From Pochonia chlamydosporia 170 (Eukaryota; Ascomycota; Sordariomycetes; Hypocreales; Clavicipitaceae), in NCBI RefSeq assembly GCF_001653235.2, contig NC_035796.1, forward strand, positions 310,001-374,000: a stretch of 64,000 bases of DNA. The letters run 5' to 3'. The notes under the pieces are model-generated. The model was not told the DNA's origin and made no database searches. It saw nothing but the letters and a program-made list of their open reading frames with translations. The position numbers and the translations under genes were made by a program. Below are positions 37,074 to 49,662 of this stretch, one piece after another; position 1 is the first letter of the stretch; the number at the start of each line of letters is the position of its first letter.

Positions 37074-38095
37074 GGAGTAATGGCATGATGGAGAGGGAGA
37101 GCTTCGTTTTCGTGGTGACAACCACGGCGCTGTTGCATGGGGATGCAATAGACGAGGGGCGGAGGGGAGAACAATAACGACAAGTTTGACGCAAGTATCC
37201 TTATTCGGAGAGCATAGCGAGCGACACTTGACACACATTTTTCTTTAACATGACGAGGGTTTCCAAATGTTCATGTCATAGACGGCGTCTTTGCTTTTGT
37301 TCATCGGGGCGGTAGGCTCTTATTCTGGAACTGGAACAGTAATATTGGACCTGGGCCTTTTCACTCTACGTAACGACTTTTCTTCTTTGTTTTCGTCTTG
37401 TTTGGTATTGGCATTGGATGGTGGTAAATTGGGTACATGACTATTCACACGTGGCCAGCATTCTTAGGTACATATAAGGCGCGGTAACTATCTATGAAGC
37501 TCGAGTATTAATATAGCAGCTTTGCTGCTGAAGTTCTGGATGGTGTTTTGAAGCTGTGCTTTTTCTTTTTTTGTCTTTTGAAGTGAGGACTGTGAGCCAA
37601 GTGAAGATGAGAATTTGGCGTATCATATGCGAGCCAGCCGAAAATGACTTGTATTTGATACATGTGAACCGATTAAATGTTACATATTGAACATCGACCA
37701 AATCATGAATATTAGTCCTTGATGTCCATATCATTTAAACACAAGTATCTCCAGCTGCGTCCATCACCTTGTCGGAACGTCCGACCACTGACGTATCTGG
37801 AGCCGATTTATCGCCGAGTACCAAGTCAGTCAGCCACTCGTCTTGGCATTTTTTTCTGGGTCCGTCCCGCAGCCAACCGACCAAACAACCTCACCTCCAT
37901 AAACTTGTCAATTTTTGCCGGTGTCGCTGCCATCATTCGTGTGTTTGCCTAGACCACGCGATCATCTACGACGAGCGGGATTGCATTGACGGAAGACTTC
38001 ATTTGCATAGCGAGTGGCCATTCTATTTCACGAGGGGACAGACGCATACGAGGACACGCACATACGAACGGGGGCAGTAGAAGGACAGGAGCATC
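37074..38095. other. Intergenic between FHA-RING and MPP-alpha genes
   Basis: 1.0 kb with no gene-like ORF. The left part is AT-rich 3' flank; the right part (from about 37720) is the likely promoter of the peptidase subunit gene. Confidence 0.45.
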
Positions 38096-39803
38096 ATGCT
38101 GCGACAGCTTTCGGCGCGGCTGTCACCGCGGACGAGCAAGCTTCTCCTGCCGAGGAATATATGCAAGAAAGGCTTTGCGACGGTTCAAGTCGAAGGATTA
38201 CAGAAGGTGTGTTTTGCCTCTCTTCCTGAAACTTGAAGACGACACCGAGTATTAACAATGCCAGGAACCCACGGAATTAGACCAAATCACCACTCTCCCC
38301 AATGGTCTGCGCGTCGCATCCGAAGCCCTACCCGGCTCCTTCGCCGGCGTAGGCGTCTACATCGAAGCGGGATCGCGGTTCGAAACCCCTTCCCTCCGCG
38401 GCGTATCCCACATCATGGACAGACTCGCCTTCAAGTCAACATCCCAACACACAGCGGACGCGATGCTCGAGCGGGTAGAGAATCTGGGCGGTAACATCCA
38501 GTGCGCGTCGTCACGAGAGTCGATGATGTACCAAGCCGCTACGTTTAACAACGCGGTTCCCGAGACGGTGGCCCTGCTGGCGGAGACGATTCGCGACCCG
38601 TGCATCACGGAGGAGGAGGTTGCTGCGCAGATTGAGACGGCGAGGTATGAAATTGCTGAGATTTGGAGCAAGCCGGAGCTTATTCTGCCGGAGCTGGTGC
38701 ACACAGCCGCGTTCAAGGACAATACGCTGGGGAATCCGTTGCTGTGTCCGGAGGAGCGGCTGGCCGAGATTGGGAGGGACACGGTGACGTTGTACAGGGA
38801 TAGGTTTTACCGTCCGGAGAGGATGGTGCTTGCGTTTGCGGGCGTGGACCATTCCATCGCTGTGAGGTTGGCGGAGGAGCATTTCGGGGACATGAGGAAG
38901 GGGAAATTGCTGACGGGGTCGGAGACGAGTGAGAGTGAGGGCTCAGACTCTGAAGCCTCGTCGTATTCGTCCAAGTCGTCGCGCTCAAGTGTGGTTTCTA
39001 AAATCCCCTTCATCAAGAATCTCTCTACTTCAGCGACGCGAAACGCAGTTGCGCATGATCTACCAGACACCACGCCCGCACACTACACCGGCGGGTTTCT
39101 CTCCCTCCCCCCGCAGCCCCCGTCGCTGAACCAAACAAACTTCACGCACATCCACGTCGCGTTTGAAGGCCTCCCCGTCGGCTCCGACGACATCTACGCC
39201 CTCGCCACGCTGCAGACTCTCCTCGGCGGAGGGGGGTCCTTCTCCGCCGGCGGCCCCGGCAAGGGCATGTACTCCCGCCTGTACACCAACGTGCTCAACC
39301 AGTACGGCTGGGTAGAATCGTGCGTCTCCTTCAACCACTCGTACACGGACTCGGGGCTCTTCGGCATCTCCGCCTCCTGCCTGCCGGGCCACACGTCGTC
39401 CATGCTCGACGTCGTGTGCCAGGAACTGCGGGCGCTGACCCTCGACACGGGCTTCTCGCGCCTGCAGGAGGGGGAGGTGTCCCGCGCGAAGAACCAGCTG
39501 CGCTCGAGTCTGCTTATGAATCTGGAGTCGCGGATGGTGGAGCTGGAGGACCTGGGGCGCTCGGTGCAGGTCCACGGGCATAAGATCCCCGTGGGGGAGA
39601 TGTGTAGACGGATTGAGGGCCTGACGGTCGAGGATCTGAGGAGGGTGGCGGGCATGGTTGTCGGCGGGATGGTGAAGGGAGGGGGGAGTGGTGCGCCGAC
39701 GGTGGTGGTGCAGGAGGCGCAGGCGTATGGGTTGACGAGCCATTCTATGAGTTGGGATCAGATCCAGGATCGGATTGATGGGTGGAAGTTGGGGAGGCGG
39801 TGA
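38096..39803 (+). CDS. MAS2: Mitochondrial processing peptidase, alpha subunit
   Basis: Substrate-binding subunit of the matrix peptidase that removes mitochondrial presequences. Exons 38096-38206 and 38265-39803 give 549 residues. Exon 1 codes a basic, amphipathic N-terminus (MLRQLSARLSPRTSKLLLPR) that fits a mitochondrial presequence. The M16 fold follows: TTLPNGLRVASEALPG, VGVYIEAGSRFET and GVSHIMDRLAFKST. The last of these replaces the HxxEH zinc site of the beta subunit, marking this as alpha. The glycine-rich substrate loop GGGGSFSAGGPGKGMYSRL is intact. A Ser-rich insert (about residues 245-300) sits between subdomains. The long antisense frame over 39060-39743 reflects GC-rich third positions. 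Confidence 0.93.
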
Positions 39804-40101
39804 GTTTGATGTGGCTGTAGTATACTGTATGATATGTATTGTAGAATGTGAGGCTGAATGAATATTGGCCGGTACGATTGTTGTGATGTTTGTAATGTGC
39901 TAGCTGAATTTGGTGTCGAACTTGGCTGTTCTCAATGTAGTTTGAGAGACGACACAAATTAAAATAGTCGAGGAATCCATGTAATTTATCTATATACATG
40001 ATATCCATCACCCGTACTAATCTATTGCCCATCTATGTCCAAATCCGATATATGGTATATAAAACCCAAACTCCTCGCCATGTTACAAACACAAAACAAA
40101 G

Positions 40102-43052
40102 TTAAAGCTTCGATCGCACTGCCTCCAACCGGTACTTGACATCCTTCAACGCCTTATTCGAGGGCTTCCAATCGTCAAATTGTCGGAGAAGTTCCTCCGT
40201 CTCGCTGCTCAGTTCCGTCTTGACAAAATCCTCTTCCAGCATGCCGCGCATAATCCAGGGCAGTACGTACGGATTAGACGATGCCAGACCCTGGCGGGGA
40301 CCGACTTCACACGCTACGGGGGAGGGCGTGGATGTGGTTTCGAGAGCGTGAGAGATGGCCAAGTCGTACACTGCTTGGTCGTAGTACAATCGGGAGTGGC
40401 CCTCGCCGGAGTAGAGAGATCCTGCGAGGGCGACGGATAGTTCGCGGATGAGACCGTGGTCTGTGACACCCAGGTTGCGTAGTTTCAATGCGAACCCGAC
40501 GAGGTGTGCGATAAAGTCGGGTGCGTGGATGCGGCCGTCGATAAACACGGCACGGTAGATGTATGGGTGGCTGGCGGGGGAATAGACGGCAGACTGAGAC
40601 GAGATTAGTTTCTGAATGTCAACATCAATATCAATATGGGGCATCTCACCTCCATCGGCACCAACTGGTCGTCAATGCTGCCGATAAACGTTACCCTTGC
40701 TCCGTAATCTAGTACCCGCTTCAAGGAGGCCTCAAATCGTTGTGAATTGCTGCTCTGAGGGTTTCCAAACTCCCAGAGCTCAGCCGCTGATCCCATGAGA
40801 ATACTGGACTTGTAGTCTGGAAACGGGCCTAGCGCCACGCCTGCCATGGCGCAGACACCAATTTTGGCATTGGTGATGATGCCAAGATCTATGAGCTTCT
40901 CCAAAAGCATGATGCTTACGGGAACGCCTTGTGAATGGCAGGCCAAGATGATAAAGTCGGCATTGCGGATATGATCGATCCAGTTAAGCATCAGCTTCCA
41001 CAAGTTGTCTACTCGATCACTGATTCTACCCTCGCCTTCCAGTGCCACCTTTTCAATCTCACAATCTGGTGACCCGTGCGCATCTGTCCACCGCCGAATA
41101 GCTTCTGCACAGAGGTTGGCAAATCTTAATGAAGTCCCCGTAGGTTGCCCGATCATGGGACGGAGATACGTTGCCGGGAATAGGCCGTGAATGCCAATGG
41201 CTATTGCTTTGCGAATCTTGGGTGGCTCCTTGACTCGGAAAACGTGATTGGCAGGCGGTTGAGAGGTGCGAAGCAGCAGCTGTGTAATTTGCTGTAAGAT
41301 GGATGGGTTTTCCTTCATCTGATATGTGCTGGTAAACGAAGGCAGTAACAGATTAGGGGGTTGCTTTGAAGCGGTTTCCGACTCTGCCACTGATTTAGCT
41401 GACGACTCAGCCTTTGTTGAAGGTGCTGGAGTCTTTTGGTCTCTTGGCGGAGGCGGAAGACCTTGTGGTTGAGGTTCCTCGGCGGCTGGAGTTGCAGCCT
41501 GCGCAGGAGTCGAAGCTTCTGAATCTGTTGGAGCTTCCATGGATACTGGTCGTACTCTTTTTTTCCTGCGCCAAGTTGATTTCGTCTGTGGTTCTGCCTC
41601 TTTCGCTTGTGCATCTTGTTTTGTGTCCTTGCTTTGTGTACCAGAGACGTCGCCTTCACTCATGCGCTTCGGATGCGCTTCTGATCCTTCACCGATTACG
41701 GCCATTTCGCCCGAATCCGACGCGGGAGTCTTGTTACTTGATGTACTGGGCGAGGCCCGTGACCAGAAAGCCCATGTCGACCCAGCCTTGGGTGCAGGCT
41801 CATTTTGAGCCACAGGTGCCGGCGCATCTTCCATGACCACATCGTCTTGCTGTTTCGTTGGGGCCTGGACCTGGGCCTCTTCCTGCTTTTCTTCTTTTTC
41901 GGCCTCCGCCTTTTTCATCTTGTCGTTGTTGGAAGACCAAAGACCGAACCAGGTAGACGATGCAGGAGGTGCACTTGGCGGAGGCTCTCTGGGAACGAAA
42001 TCTGGCGGCGCAGTTTGTTCTGGAGGGGTATTAGGTCTATTGTCTATCGGTGGTTTATTGGTTTTGTCAGCGTCAGCTGCTTGCGTCGTAGTAGATGTTG
42101 CTGTAACGGCGTGGTGCTCCGTGGTTGGAGCCTTGGACAACCAGCCGAGCCACCCAGTAGGAGGTGCAACTGCTGGTACAGGTGTTGTAGAGTTTGAGGC
42201 GTCTTGTTGTTGAGGATTTATATTTTCGTCCTGTTTAGTATCCCTTGCGTCTTTCGTAGTCTTGCTGTCTATGGGAGGTTGAGATGGCGGGGGTTCCTTA
42301 GTAGATTCGTTATCCTTGGTGGTATCATCGACGGTCTTATCGGTAGATTCAAGGACGGCTGGCATTCCGTCTTCGGGGACTTTGGATAGAGAAACAGATC
42401 GTGAACTGCTTCGAACGCTGTCCGTTTCGGCACCATTCTTTTTCGAAGAATCAAATCGGCTTAGATCTGGGGCGGCTGTGGAGCGGACGGTTCCGCCTAA
42501 TATATTTTCACGTGCAACCGAAGTCGACGCGGTGGATTTCTTTGGTGTTTTGGGCCAAGGGCCATACCAACTCTTCGCCTTGCGGACCTGTGACGACATG
42601 GCGTTAGTTTTGGAAGGACGGCTACTTTGGGTTTTCTGTTTGGTTTTATAATTTGCATCTGACATGACGCGTACCTGCTTCTGGGCAGAGGAATCGGGAG
42701 GAGCCGCGCGGTCTGATTCGGAAGATTGAGATGGTGGCATTTGGGGGATTGGCGGTGGAGGTTGAAGCTGTTGAGAACCAACATGAGCTTGCAGTTGATC
42801 CGAGGCAGCGGGTTGGGATGTGCTCGAGCTGGTGGATGCTCTGGCGGACATGGATGCCGTAGCCGGCTGTGATGCATGGGACTTGGTCTGGGATCTGGAC
42901 TTGGACTGGGACTGGGACTGGGACTGGGGCTGCGATTGTGACAACGACGATGGTGGTGACGTATTGGCCGTCTCCCGGCTCAAGGCAGTTGTCGGCAGAC
43001 TGATGCTGCTCACCCCGGCCGGGTTTGGACGTTGTCGCTTTCGAGGAAGCAT
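40102..43052 (-). CDS. YML020W-like alpha/beta-hydrolase
   Basis: Conserved fungal protein with a predicted serine-hydrolase fold; substrate unknown. Exons on the minus strand are 43052-42675, 42587-40650 and 40593-40102, giving 935 residues. The first about 570 residues are low complexity (Ser/Gln/Pro/Lys), with several tryptophan-containing short motifs (SWYGPWP, GWLGWLSK, STWFGLW, STWAFWS). The hydrolase domain begins at AIAIGIHGLFP and has the nucleophile elbow ACHSQGVPVS, continuing to FIGSIDDQLVPME and SRLYYDQAVYDLAISHALET. Intron 1 (42674-42588, 87 bp) has donor GTACGC, branch ACTAAC and acceptor TCACAG. It is a multiple of three without stop codons, so it can be missed and read as 29 extra residues. 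Membership of the YML020W family is from memory of the family, not a search. Confidence 0.78.
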
Positions 43053-43891
43053 CAAGAAGTAGCCATGAGATTATGAATGAAGGAGAACAAGATAAAACGG
43101 AACGGAGGAGTTGTTGTTGTTTTGGAGAGGGTGGCTTTTGTGACACCTTGACTGGCATTCACGATCGGCTCTAGCTCGGATTGTGCCAAACCGGACTTGA
43201 CTTGACACCACTTGACTTCGATGACATGCAACTTGGCTTTTTGGCTGGTGCCTGGCGACCGAGTGGCCACAATATTGTCAACGACCAAGGTTGATTATGT
43301 GGACGATCTATCGGTTGAATGGCGTCCCTCATAAACCAGTGCTATTGACTGACATTGAACAAGTTATTGGCTTTTCAATTCTGTCCATCTGCATCGACTT
43401 GTTCGAGCTGTCACAGCTCCCCGCCAGTCGCAACCTTACAGGCAGCGCACGCCCCTGGAACTCGTTGACGACTCGCTGACGCCGGTGGACAAGGGTCAAA
43501 CAAACCACTAGACCTCTGAAAGCTCCGTCGTTGATGTCAGCCCTGTACCACCGTCACAGGCACCAGACTTGGATGCGAGACAACATCGAATCCACGCGGA
43601 CGACGGAGGAACAGAACAATGCTAGTCCCCACCTGTGATTGATCATGGCACATTGCACGCTTCACTCTGTCAGTCGCCTTTGCTGTGCCACATCACCCGC
43701 CACATGCCGCCACAGACCCTGACCGCCCACTACAACCCACACTAGTTCTTATCCTTATCGGCTTATCGGCGTCCCGCAGAAAAAAATATCCATCCAACTC
43801 AAACCAGGCCCGGTGCTCTGCGATCAGGAATTTCTGCACCGACTTGCAGATTGGCATAGGCACGACGACGCTTTCGCTGCATTTCGTCGCC
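43053..43891. promoter_or_regulatory. Divergent promoter region between the YML020W-like gene and RRP5
   Basis: 839 bp between opposite starts. No gene is seen. It contains CTTGACTTGACACCACTTGACTTCG direct-repeat-like words near 43197-43220 and no obvious TATA box. Confidence 0.4.
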
Positions 43892-46800
43892 ATGAGCAAT
43901 CTCAAGCGAAAGGCTGCTCCCGGTGGGCAACCTCCAGCTAAATCGGCCAAAAATACCAAGGAAGGCCGACCTTCAAAAACAGATGGCTCTGCAACTGCCA
44001 AATCAAAACCAGCCAAGCCTACCAAGGCCAAAGAGAGCGACGACCGCCCCAAAGCCCCGGCTGTCTCCCTTCTGAAGAATGAAGAGCCTATTTTCCCGAG
44101 AGGCGGCGGAAGTGTCCTTACGCCATTGGAACAAAAACAAATTCAGCTTGAGGCCAAGGCGGATGCTCGACGAGAGGAGGAGTTCGACACCAGCGGCGGA
44201 AAGGCTCAGAAGAAGCAGAAAAAGAAGAAGATTTCCACAAAGGGAGACAAGAAGGGGTCGGACAAGAAAGATTCTGAAGATTCTGTCAAAGTCGAAAGTC
44301 TCAATTTCAAGGTAATTGCCAATTCTCAATCTGTCAACTGCTTCAGCTTTTATATTTTCCGGGCTTGTCCTAACAGCCGCAGAAACTTGTCAAAGGCTCT
44401 TTGGTGCTCGCCCAAATCACACGAATCAATAACCTGGATCTCGAAGTCGCTCTTCCCAACAATCTCACTGGCCATGTGTCAATTGTTGCAGTTTCCGAGC
44501 AATTGACGAGCCGCGTTCAAGAGGCCGCCGCTGAGCAGGACGATGAGGACGAATCCTCCGACGAAACCGACGTTGATCTGAAGTCCATGTTTGTCGTGGG
44601 CCAGTACCTTCGAGTATATGTAGTATCTACCATGGACGAGTCAGCAATCGGCAAAAATAAGAAGAAGATTGAGCTTTCTTTGCGACCCTCTGAGACGAAC
44701 TCGGGCCTAACGAAGGACGACGTTGTCGCAAACTGCACCGTCATGGCTTCCGTCATCAGTGTCGAAGATCGTGGCTGCGTCATGGATCTTGGTGTCCCCG
44801 ACCTTCGAGCCTTTCTGCCCAATGCAGAAATTGACTCAGCAATTGACCAAGGTCGTCTCCAAGAGGGGTCTGTTTTTCTTTGTCAGGTTACTGGCAAGGG
44901 CTCCAACGGCAACGTTGCTCAACTGTCCCTTCAGCAAAAGAAACTTGGTAGCATTAAAGATGTGCCTGCAGAGGCTACAACTATCAACACATTTCTTCCC
45001 GGCACTACTGCACACGTGTTGATCACCAACACGGACAAACGTGGTCTTGCTGGCAAGGTTCTGGGACACCTGGATGTGACTGCGGATCTTGTTCATTCTG
45101 GTGCAGGCCCTAATGGAACTGATCTGGAGGCTACCTACAAGATCGGATCGAAGGTCAAAGCTAGAGTTATTTGCAACTTCCCCACTGCCAAGGAACCGAA
45201 GCTCGGTATCTCCTTGCTTCCTCACATCACGTCACTTTCTCGCAAACACCCGGCCAAAGACAGCAACAAACTTCCTACGGACGCCCTTCCCGTCTCCTCA
45301 TTAGTTGAGAAGTGCACAGTCCGGCATGTTGAGAGTGAGATTGGTCTCTTTGTGGACACCGGAATCCCCGGCCTGAGTGGTTTCGTTCACATCTCTCGCG
45401 TCAAGGACGGCAAAGTCGATGCCTTGTACGAGTCAAGCGGGCCATACCAAGTTGGTTCCGTCCACAAAGGTCGAGTCGCTGGCTATAGCGAACTCGATGG
45501 CCAATTCCAATTGTCCTTTGCGAAGAGCATCCTCGATCAGGAGTATATTCGTGTTGAAGATGTCCCTGTTGGCGCCGTCATCACCTGTGAAATTGAGAAG
45601 CTTGTCATCAAGGAAGAGGGCGTTAATGGACTGATCCTCAAAATTGCTGAAGGTATCACCGGCTACGTTGCTGAGCGTCACTTGTCTGATATCAAGCTGC
45701 AACATCCTGAAAAGAAATTCCGCGAGGGCATGAAGGTCAAGGCTCGGGTTCTGTCGACCAACCCGTCTAAGAAACGAATTCGATTTACGCTCAAAAAGAC
45801 CCTGGTCAACTCGGATGCCCCTGTCGTCAAAGCTTATGAAGATGCCATTGTCGGCATGCAAACACCTGGAACTATCATCAAGATTCAATCCAACGGCGCC
45901 CACATCCAATTTTACGGCAACCTGAGAGGATTTTTGCCCGTCTCTGAAATGAGCGAAGCCTACATTCGCGATCCCACTGAGCACTTCCGAATCGGCCAAG
46001 TTGTCAACGTGCACGTTCTTGATGTTGATCCGGAGCAACGCCGACTCATCGTTTCGTGCAAGGATCCAGGCGCCTTTGGTCTGGACAAACAGGCTGCGCT
46101 CAAGAATCTTAAGATTGGAGAGTTGGTCAACGCAAGGGTGACCCAAAAGACGGAAGACCAGGTCTTCGTAGAGCTGGAGGACAGCAAACTCAAGGCTATT
46201 CTCCCTGTTGGCCACCTCACAGACAAGTCTACTTCCAAGAACCAGTTTGCTCTGAAACGGATTGGCGCTGGACAGACTCTCTCTAATCTTATGGTGATTG
46301 ACAAGAATGAGAAGCGGCGTGCTATCATTCTTACTCAGAAACCCAGCCTCATCAACGGTGGCAAAGAAGGCAAATTGCTTTCGAACTTTGAGGACGCCAA
46401 GCAGGGTGCCATTGTCCCTGGCTTCGTGAGAAATATTACCCAGACAGCTGTGTTCGTTCAATTTGCTGGTAGCCTCCATGCTCTCCTGCCGAAGTCTCGA
46501 CTGCCAACAGAGGCACAATCTAAACCAAACTTTGGCATGCACATGTATGAGTCCATCGAGGTAAAGATCGTTTCCGTCATTGACGATCTGCGCCGCATTA
46601 TGGTTGCTCCTGCATCAGAGGCTTCTGACGAGAAGGCTGCGAAACAGTCAACAGGAAAGGGCTTCGCTCCTGCAGATGGTCTCGAATTCGGAACAGTCGC
46701 CACGGCCACCATCACATCAGTCAAGGAGACTCAGTTAAACGTTCAACTAGTTGGCGCCGGAGTCCAGGGTCGAGTGGATGTCTCACAAATCTTTGACAAA

Positions 46801-49397
46801 TGGGAAGACATTGTTGATCCGAAAGAACCGCTTGACAAGTTTAACAGAAAGCAGAAAATCAAAGTCAAGGTTATTGGCGTTCATGATGCCAAGGACCATC
46901 GCTTCTTGCCCTTCTCTCACAGATCAGCTCATTCTGTTCTTGAACTAACTGCCAAGAGCAGCGACATCGAGGCAGAAAACCCGACTCCTCTCTCCCTCGA
47001 GTCTCTCAAGGTTGGGGACTCCCACATCGCCTACGTCAACAACGTCACGCCTCAGTTCCTTTGGGTTAACCTCTCGCCCAACGTTCGCGGCAGAGTTTCG
47101 GTCATGGAAGCTTCGGACGACCTCTCCCTTTTGAACGACTTGGAATCGAACTTTCCCATTGGCTCCGCACTCAAAGTTCGGGTCAAATCTGTCGATACCA
47201 AGAACAACCATCTCGACTTGACCGCCCGCTCCTCAGTCGAATCCCAGGGTATCGATTGGACGTCGCTGAAGCAAAATATGGTTTTGCCTGGTAAAATTAC
47301 CAAAGTCAACGAGCGTCAGATCATGGTGAAGCTGAGTGAGATTGTCTCTGGACCAGTGCATCTGCCCGACATGGCAGACAACTACGACGATATCAATACC
47401 ACCAACTACAAGAAGAACCAAATCGTACGAGTCTCTATTGTTGAAGTGGATACCAACAACAAGCGTTTGCGGTTGTCGTTGCGTCCCTCGCGAATCATGA
47501 GTTCGACTCTTCCTGTGGCGGACAAGGAGATCACAAACTTGTCACAAATTGCCACGGGCGACATTGTCCGTGGATTCGTCAAGAATGTATCTGACAAGGG
47601 TCTATTTGTTGTTCTCGGCGGCTATATCACTGCTATGGTTAAGATTGCCAACCTTTCAGATAGATTCTTGAAGGATTGGAAAGATCAGTTCCAGGTTGAC
47701 CAACTTGTCAAAGGTCGCGTCCTTGCCGTCGATACCACTGTAAAGCAGGTTGAATTGAGTTTGAAGGCTTCCACGGTTGACGAAGACTATACGCCGCCAG
47801 TTACGTACAACGATATCAAAGAGGGCTCAGTCGTCACCGGAAAGGTGCGAAAGGTGGAGGAGTTTGGAGCTTTTATTCTTGTCGACAACTCGACAAATGT
47901 GAGCGGTCTCTGTCATCGCAGTCAAATGGCTGATACGGCCGTCAAGGATGCGACCAAACTCTACAAAGAGGGCGACGCGGTCAAGGCGGTTGTTTTGGAG
48001 GTTGACGCCGCAAAGCGACGAATCAGCTTTGGTCTCAAGCCGTCATTGTTTGACGAGGATACTGACATGGACTCGGACGATTCTGATGCCGGGGGTGTTC
48101 AACTCGGTGGTGACGATGATGACGACGATGATGATGAGGAGATGACAGCTGAAGAGCAAGCTTTGCTCCAAAAGCTTTTGGGTAACGGTGATGATGACGA
48201 AGATGAAGACGAAGACGAGGAGGATGACGAAGAGGATGATGAAGAAGACGAAGAGGATGGCGATGAGGATGAAGATGAAGAAATGGGAGACGCACCAAGC
48301 AAGAAACCTGGGGGTCTGGGTCTTGGCAAGAAATCTGCCTGGTCAGCCAACCCATTCGAGGATTCTGCTTCCGATTCTGGGGATGAGGAACAAGAACAAG
48401 AGGAAAGTGACAAGAAGAAGAAGAAGCGCAGAAAGGGCGAGATTGAGGTCGACCGAACAGCCGAGCTTGATGCCCACGGCCCTCAAACGTCTAGCGATTA
48501 CGAACGATTGTTGTTGGGTCAGCCAGACTCATCAGAACTTTGGATCGCGTACATGGCGTTCCAGATGCAAGTGAGCGAGCTTCCAAAGGCGAGAGAAGTG
48601 GCTGAGCGAGCCATCAAGAGCATCAACATTCGCGAGGAGGCGGAGAAGCTCAACGTTTGGGTCGCGTATCTCAACTTGGAAGTTGCGTATGGTACCAAGC
48701 AGACTGTGGAAGAGGTATTCAAACGAGCTTGTCAGTACAATGACGAGCAGGAGGTCCACGAGCGACTGGCGAGTATCTATATCCAGTCTGAGAAGCTCAA
48801 GGTATGTATCCTCGTTGCATCACCCTCGACCAAAATATTGACTTAAAGTAGGCCGCCGACGCTTTGTTCGAGACCATGTTGAAGAAGTTTGGTGCCAAAG
48901 CACCCAGTGTGTGGACAAACTATGCTCACTTCCTCTCCGTGACAAAGAATGAGCCAGACCGCGCTAGGGCATTGCTGCCACGAGCGACACAACAGCTTCC
49001 CACCCATCACAGCCAAAACATCATCGGCCGCTTCGCAGCGCTGGAATTCCGCTCGCCAAATGGTGAACCGGAGCGTGGGCGAACAATGTTTGAAGGATTG
49101 CTGGCTACCTGGCCAAAGAAGGGTGATTTGTGGAGTCAATTGCTTGATCTGGAGATGGGCGTTGCTGGTGCTGATGCTACGGCTGTGCGAGATGTATTTG
49201 AGCGGCGTACGCGCGTGAAGGGCCTCAAGCCCAACCAGGCAGAGAAGTGGTTCCGCAGATGGGCTGCCTGGGAGGAGAAACTCGATCCCAAGGGCAAGGA
49301 TAAGGTCATGGCTAAGGCTCAGGATTGGGCGGCGTTGTACAAGGCGAAGAAGGAGGCGGAGGCTGCTGAACAAGGGGATGAGGAGATGGAAGAGTAA
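43892..49397 (+). CDS. RRP5: rRNA biogenesis protein RRP5 (S1 and HAT repeats)
   Basis: Nucleolar factor required for both 18S and 5.8S rRNA processing. Exons 43892-44311, 44377-48801 and 48852-49397 give 1796 residues. A Lys-rich N-terminus of about 140 residues is followed by many S1 RNA-binding repeats (for example KLVKGSLVLAQITRINNLDL, then PVGAVITCEIEKLVIKEEG, and KEGSVVTGKVRKVEEFGAFI) to about residue 1365. An acidic linker of Asp/Glu runs lies at about 1366-1445. HAT/TPR-like helical repeats close the protein (SSELWIAYMAFQMQVSELPK, then DRARALLPRATQQLPTHHSQ). This two-part layout is the RRP5/PDCD11 hallmark, and the length fits. Confidence 0.96.
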
Positions 49398-49662
49398 TTG
49401 GGAATGGAAGCCAAAAAGCGAAGTGTATATTCATTTGTTAGTACCTAGTGGTGCCGGACTGCACCAGCAATTCAAGTTTTCCAGAAGATTTGATGCCATT
49501 GTGACAGTTGGTCGAACGTGGCAGGCCCAGCACATAGAATATATGACGCCGTCATTTCAGCGGCTCGGGGTCTGTCTTGTTTTACGTTGGCTGCTATATT
49601 AACACCTTGACGTGTAGATGGGCACAACCCATATTGATCCAGAAAGGTCTATCCCACGAAAT

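Noticed and set aside
39060..39743. 227-residue open frame antisense to the MPP-alpha gene
   Set aside because: Arises from GC-rich third positions; His/Arg-rich sequence without a domain.
45433..46542. 369-residue open frame antisense to RRP5
   Set aside because: It lies fully inside a well-supported S1-repeat gene and has no recognisable motif.
48099..48413. Ser-rich antisense open frame
   Set aside because: It is the reverse reading of the acidic Asp/Glu linker of RRP5.
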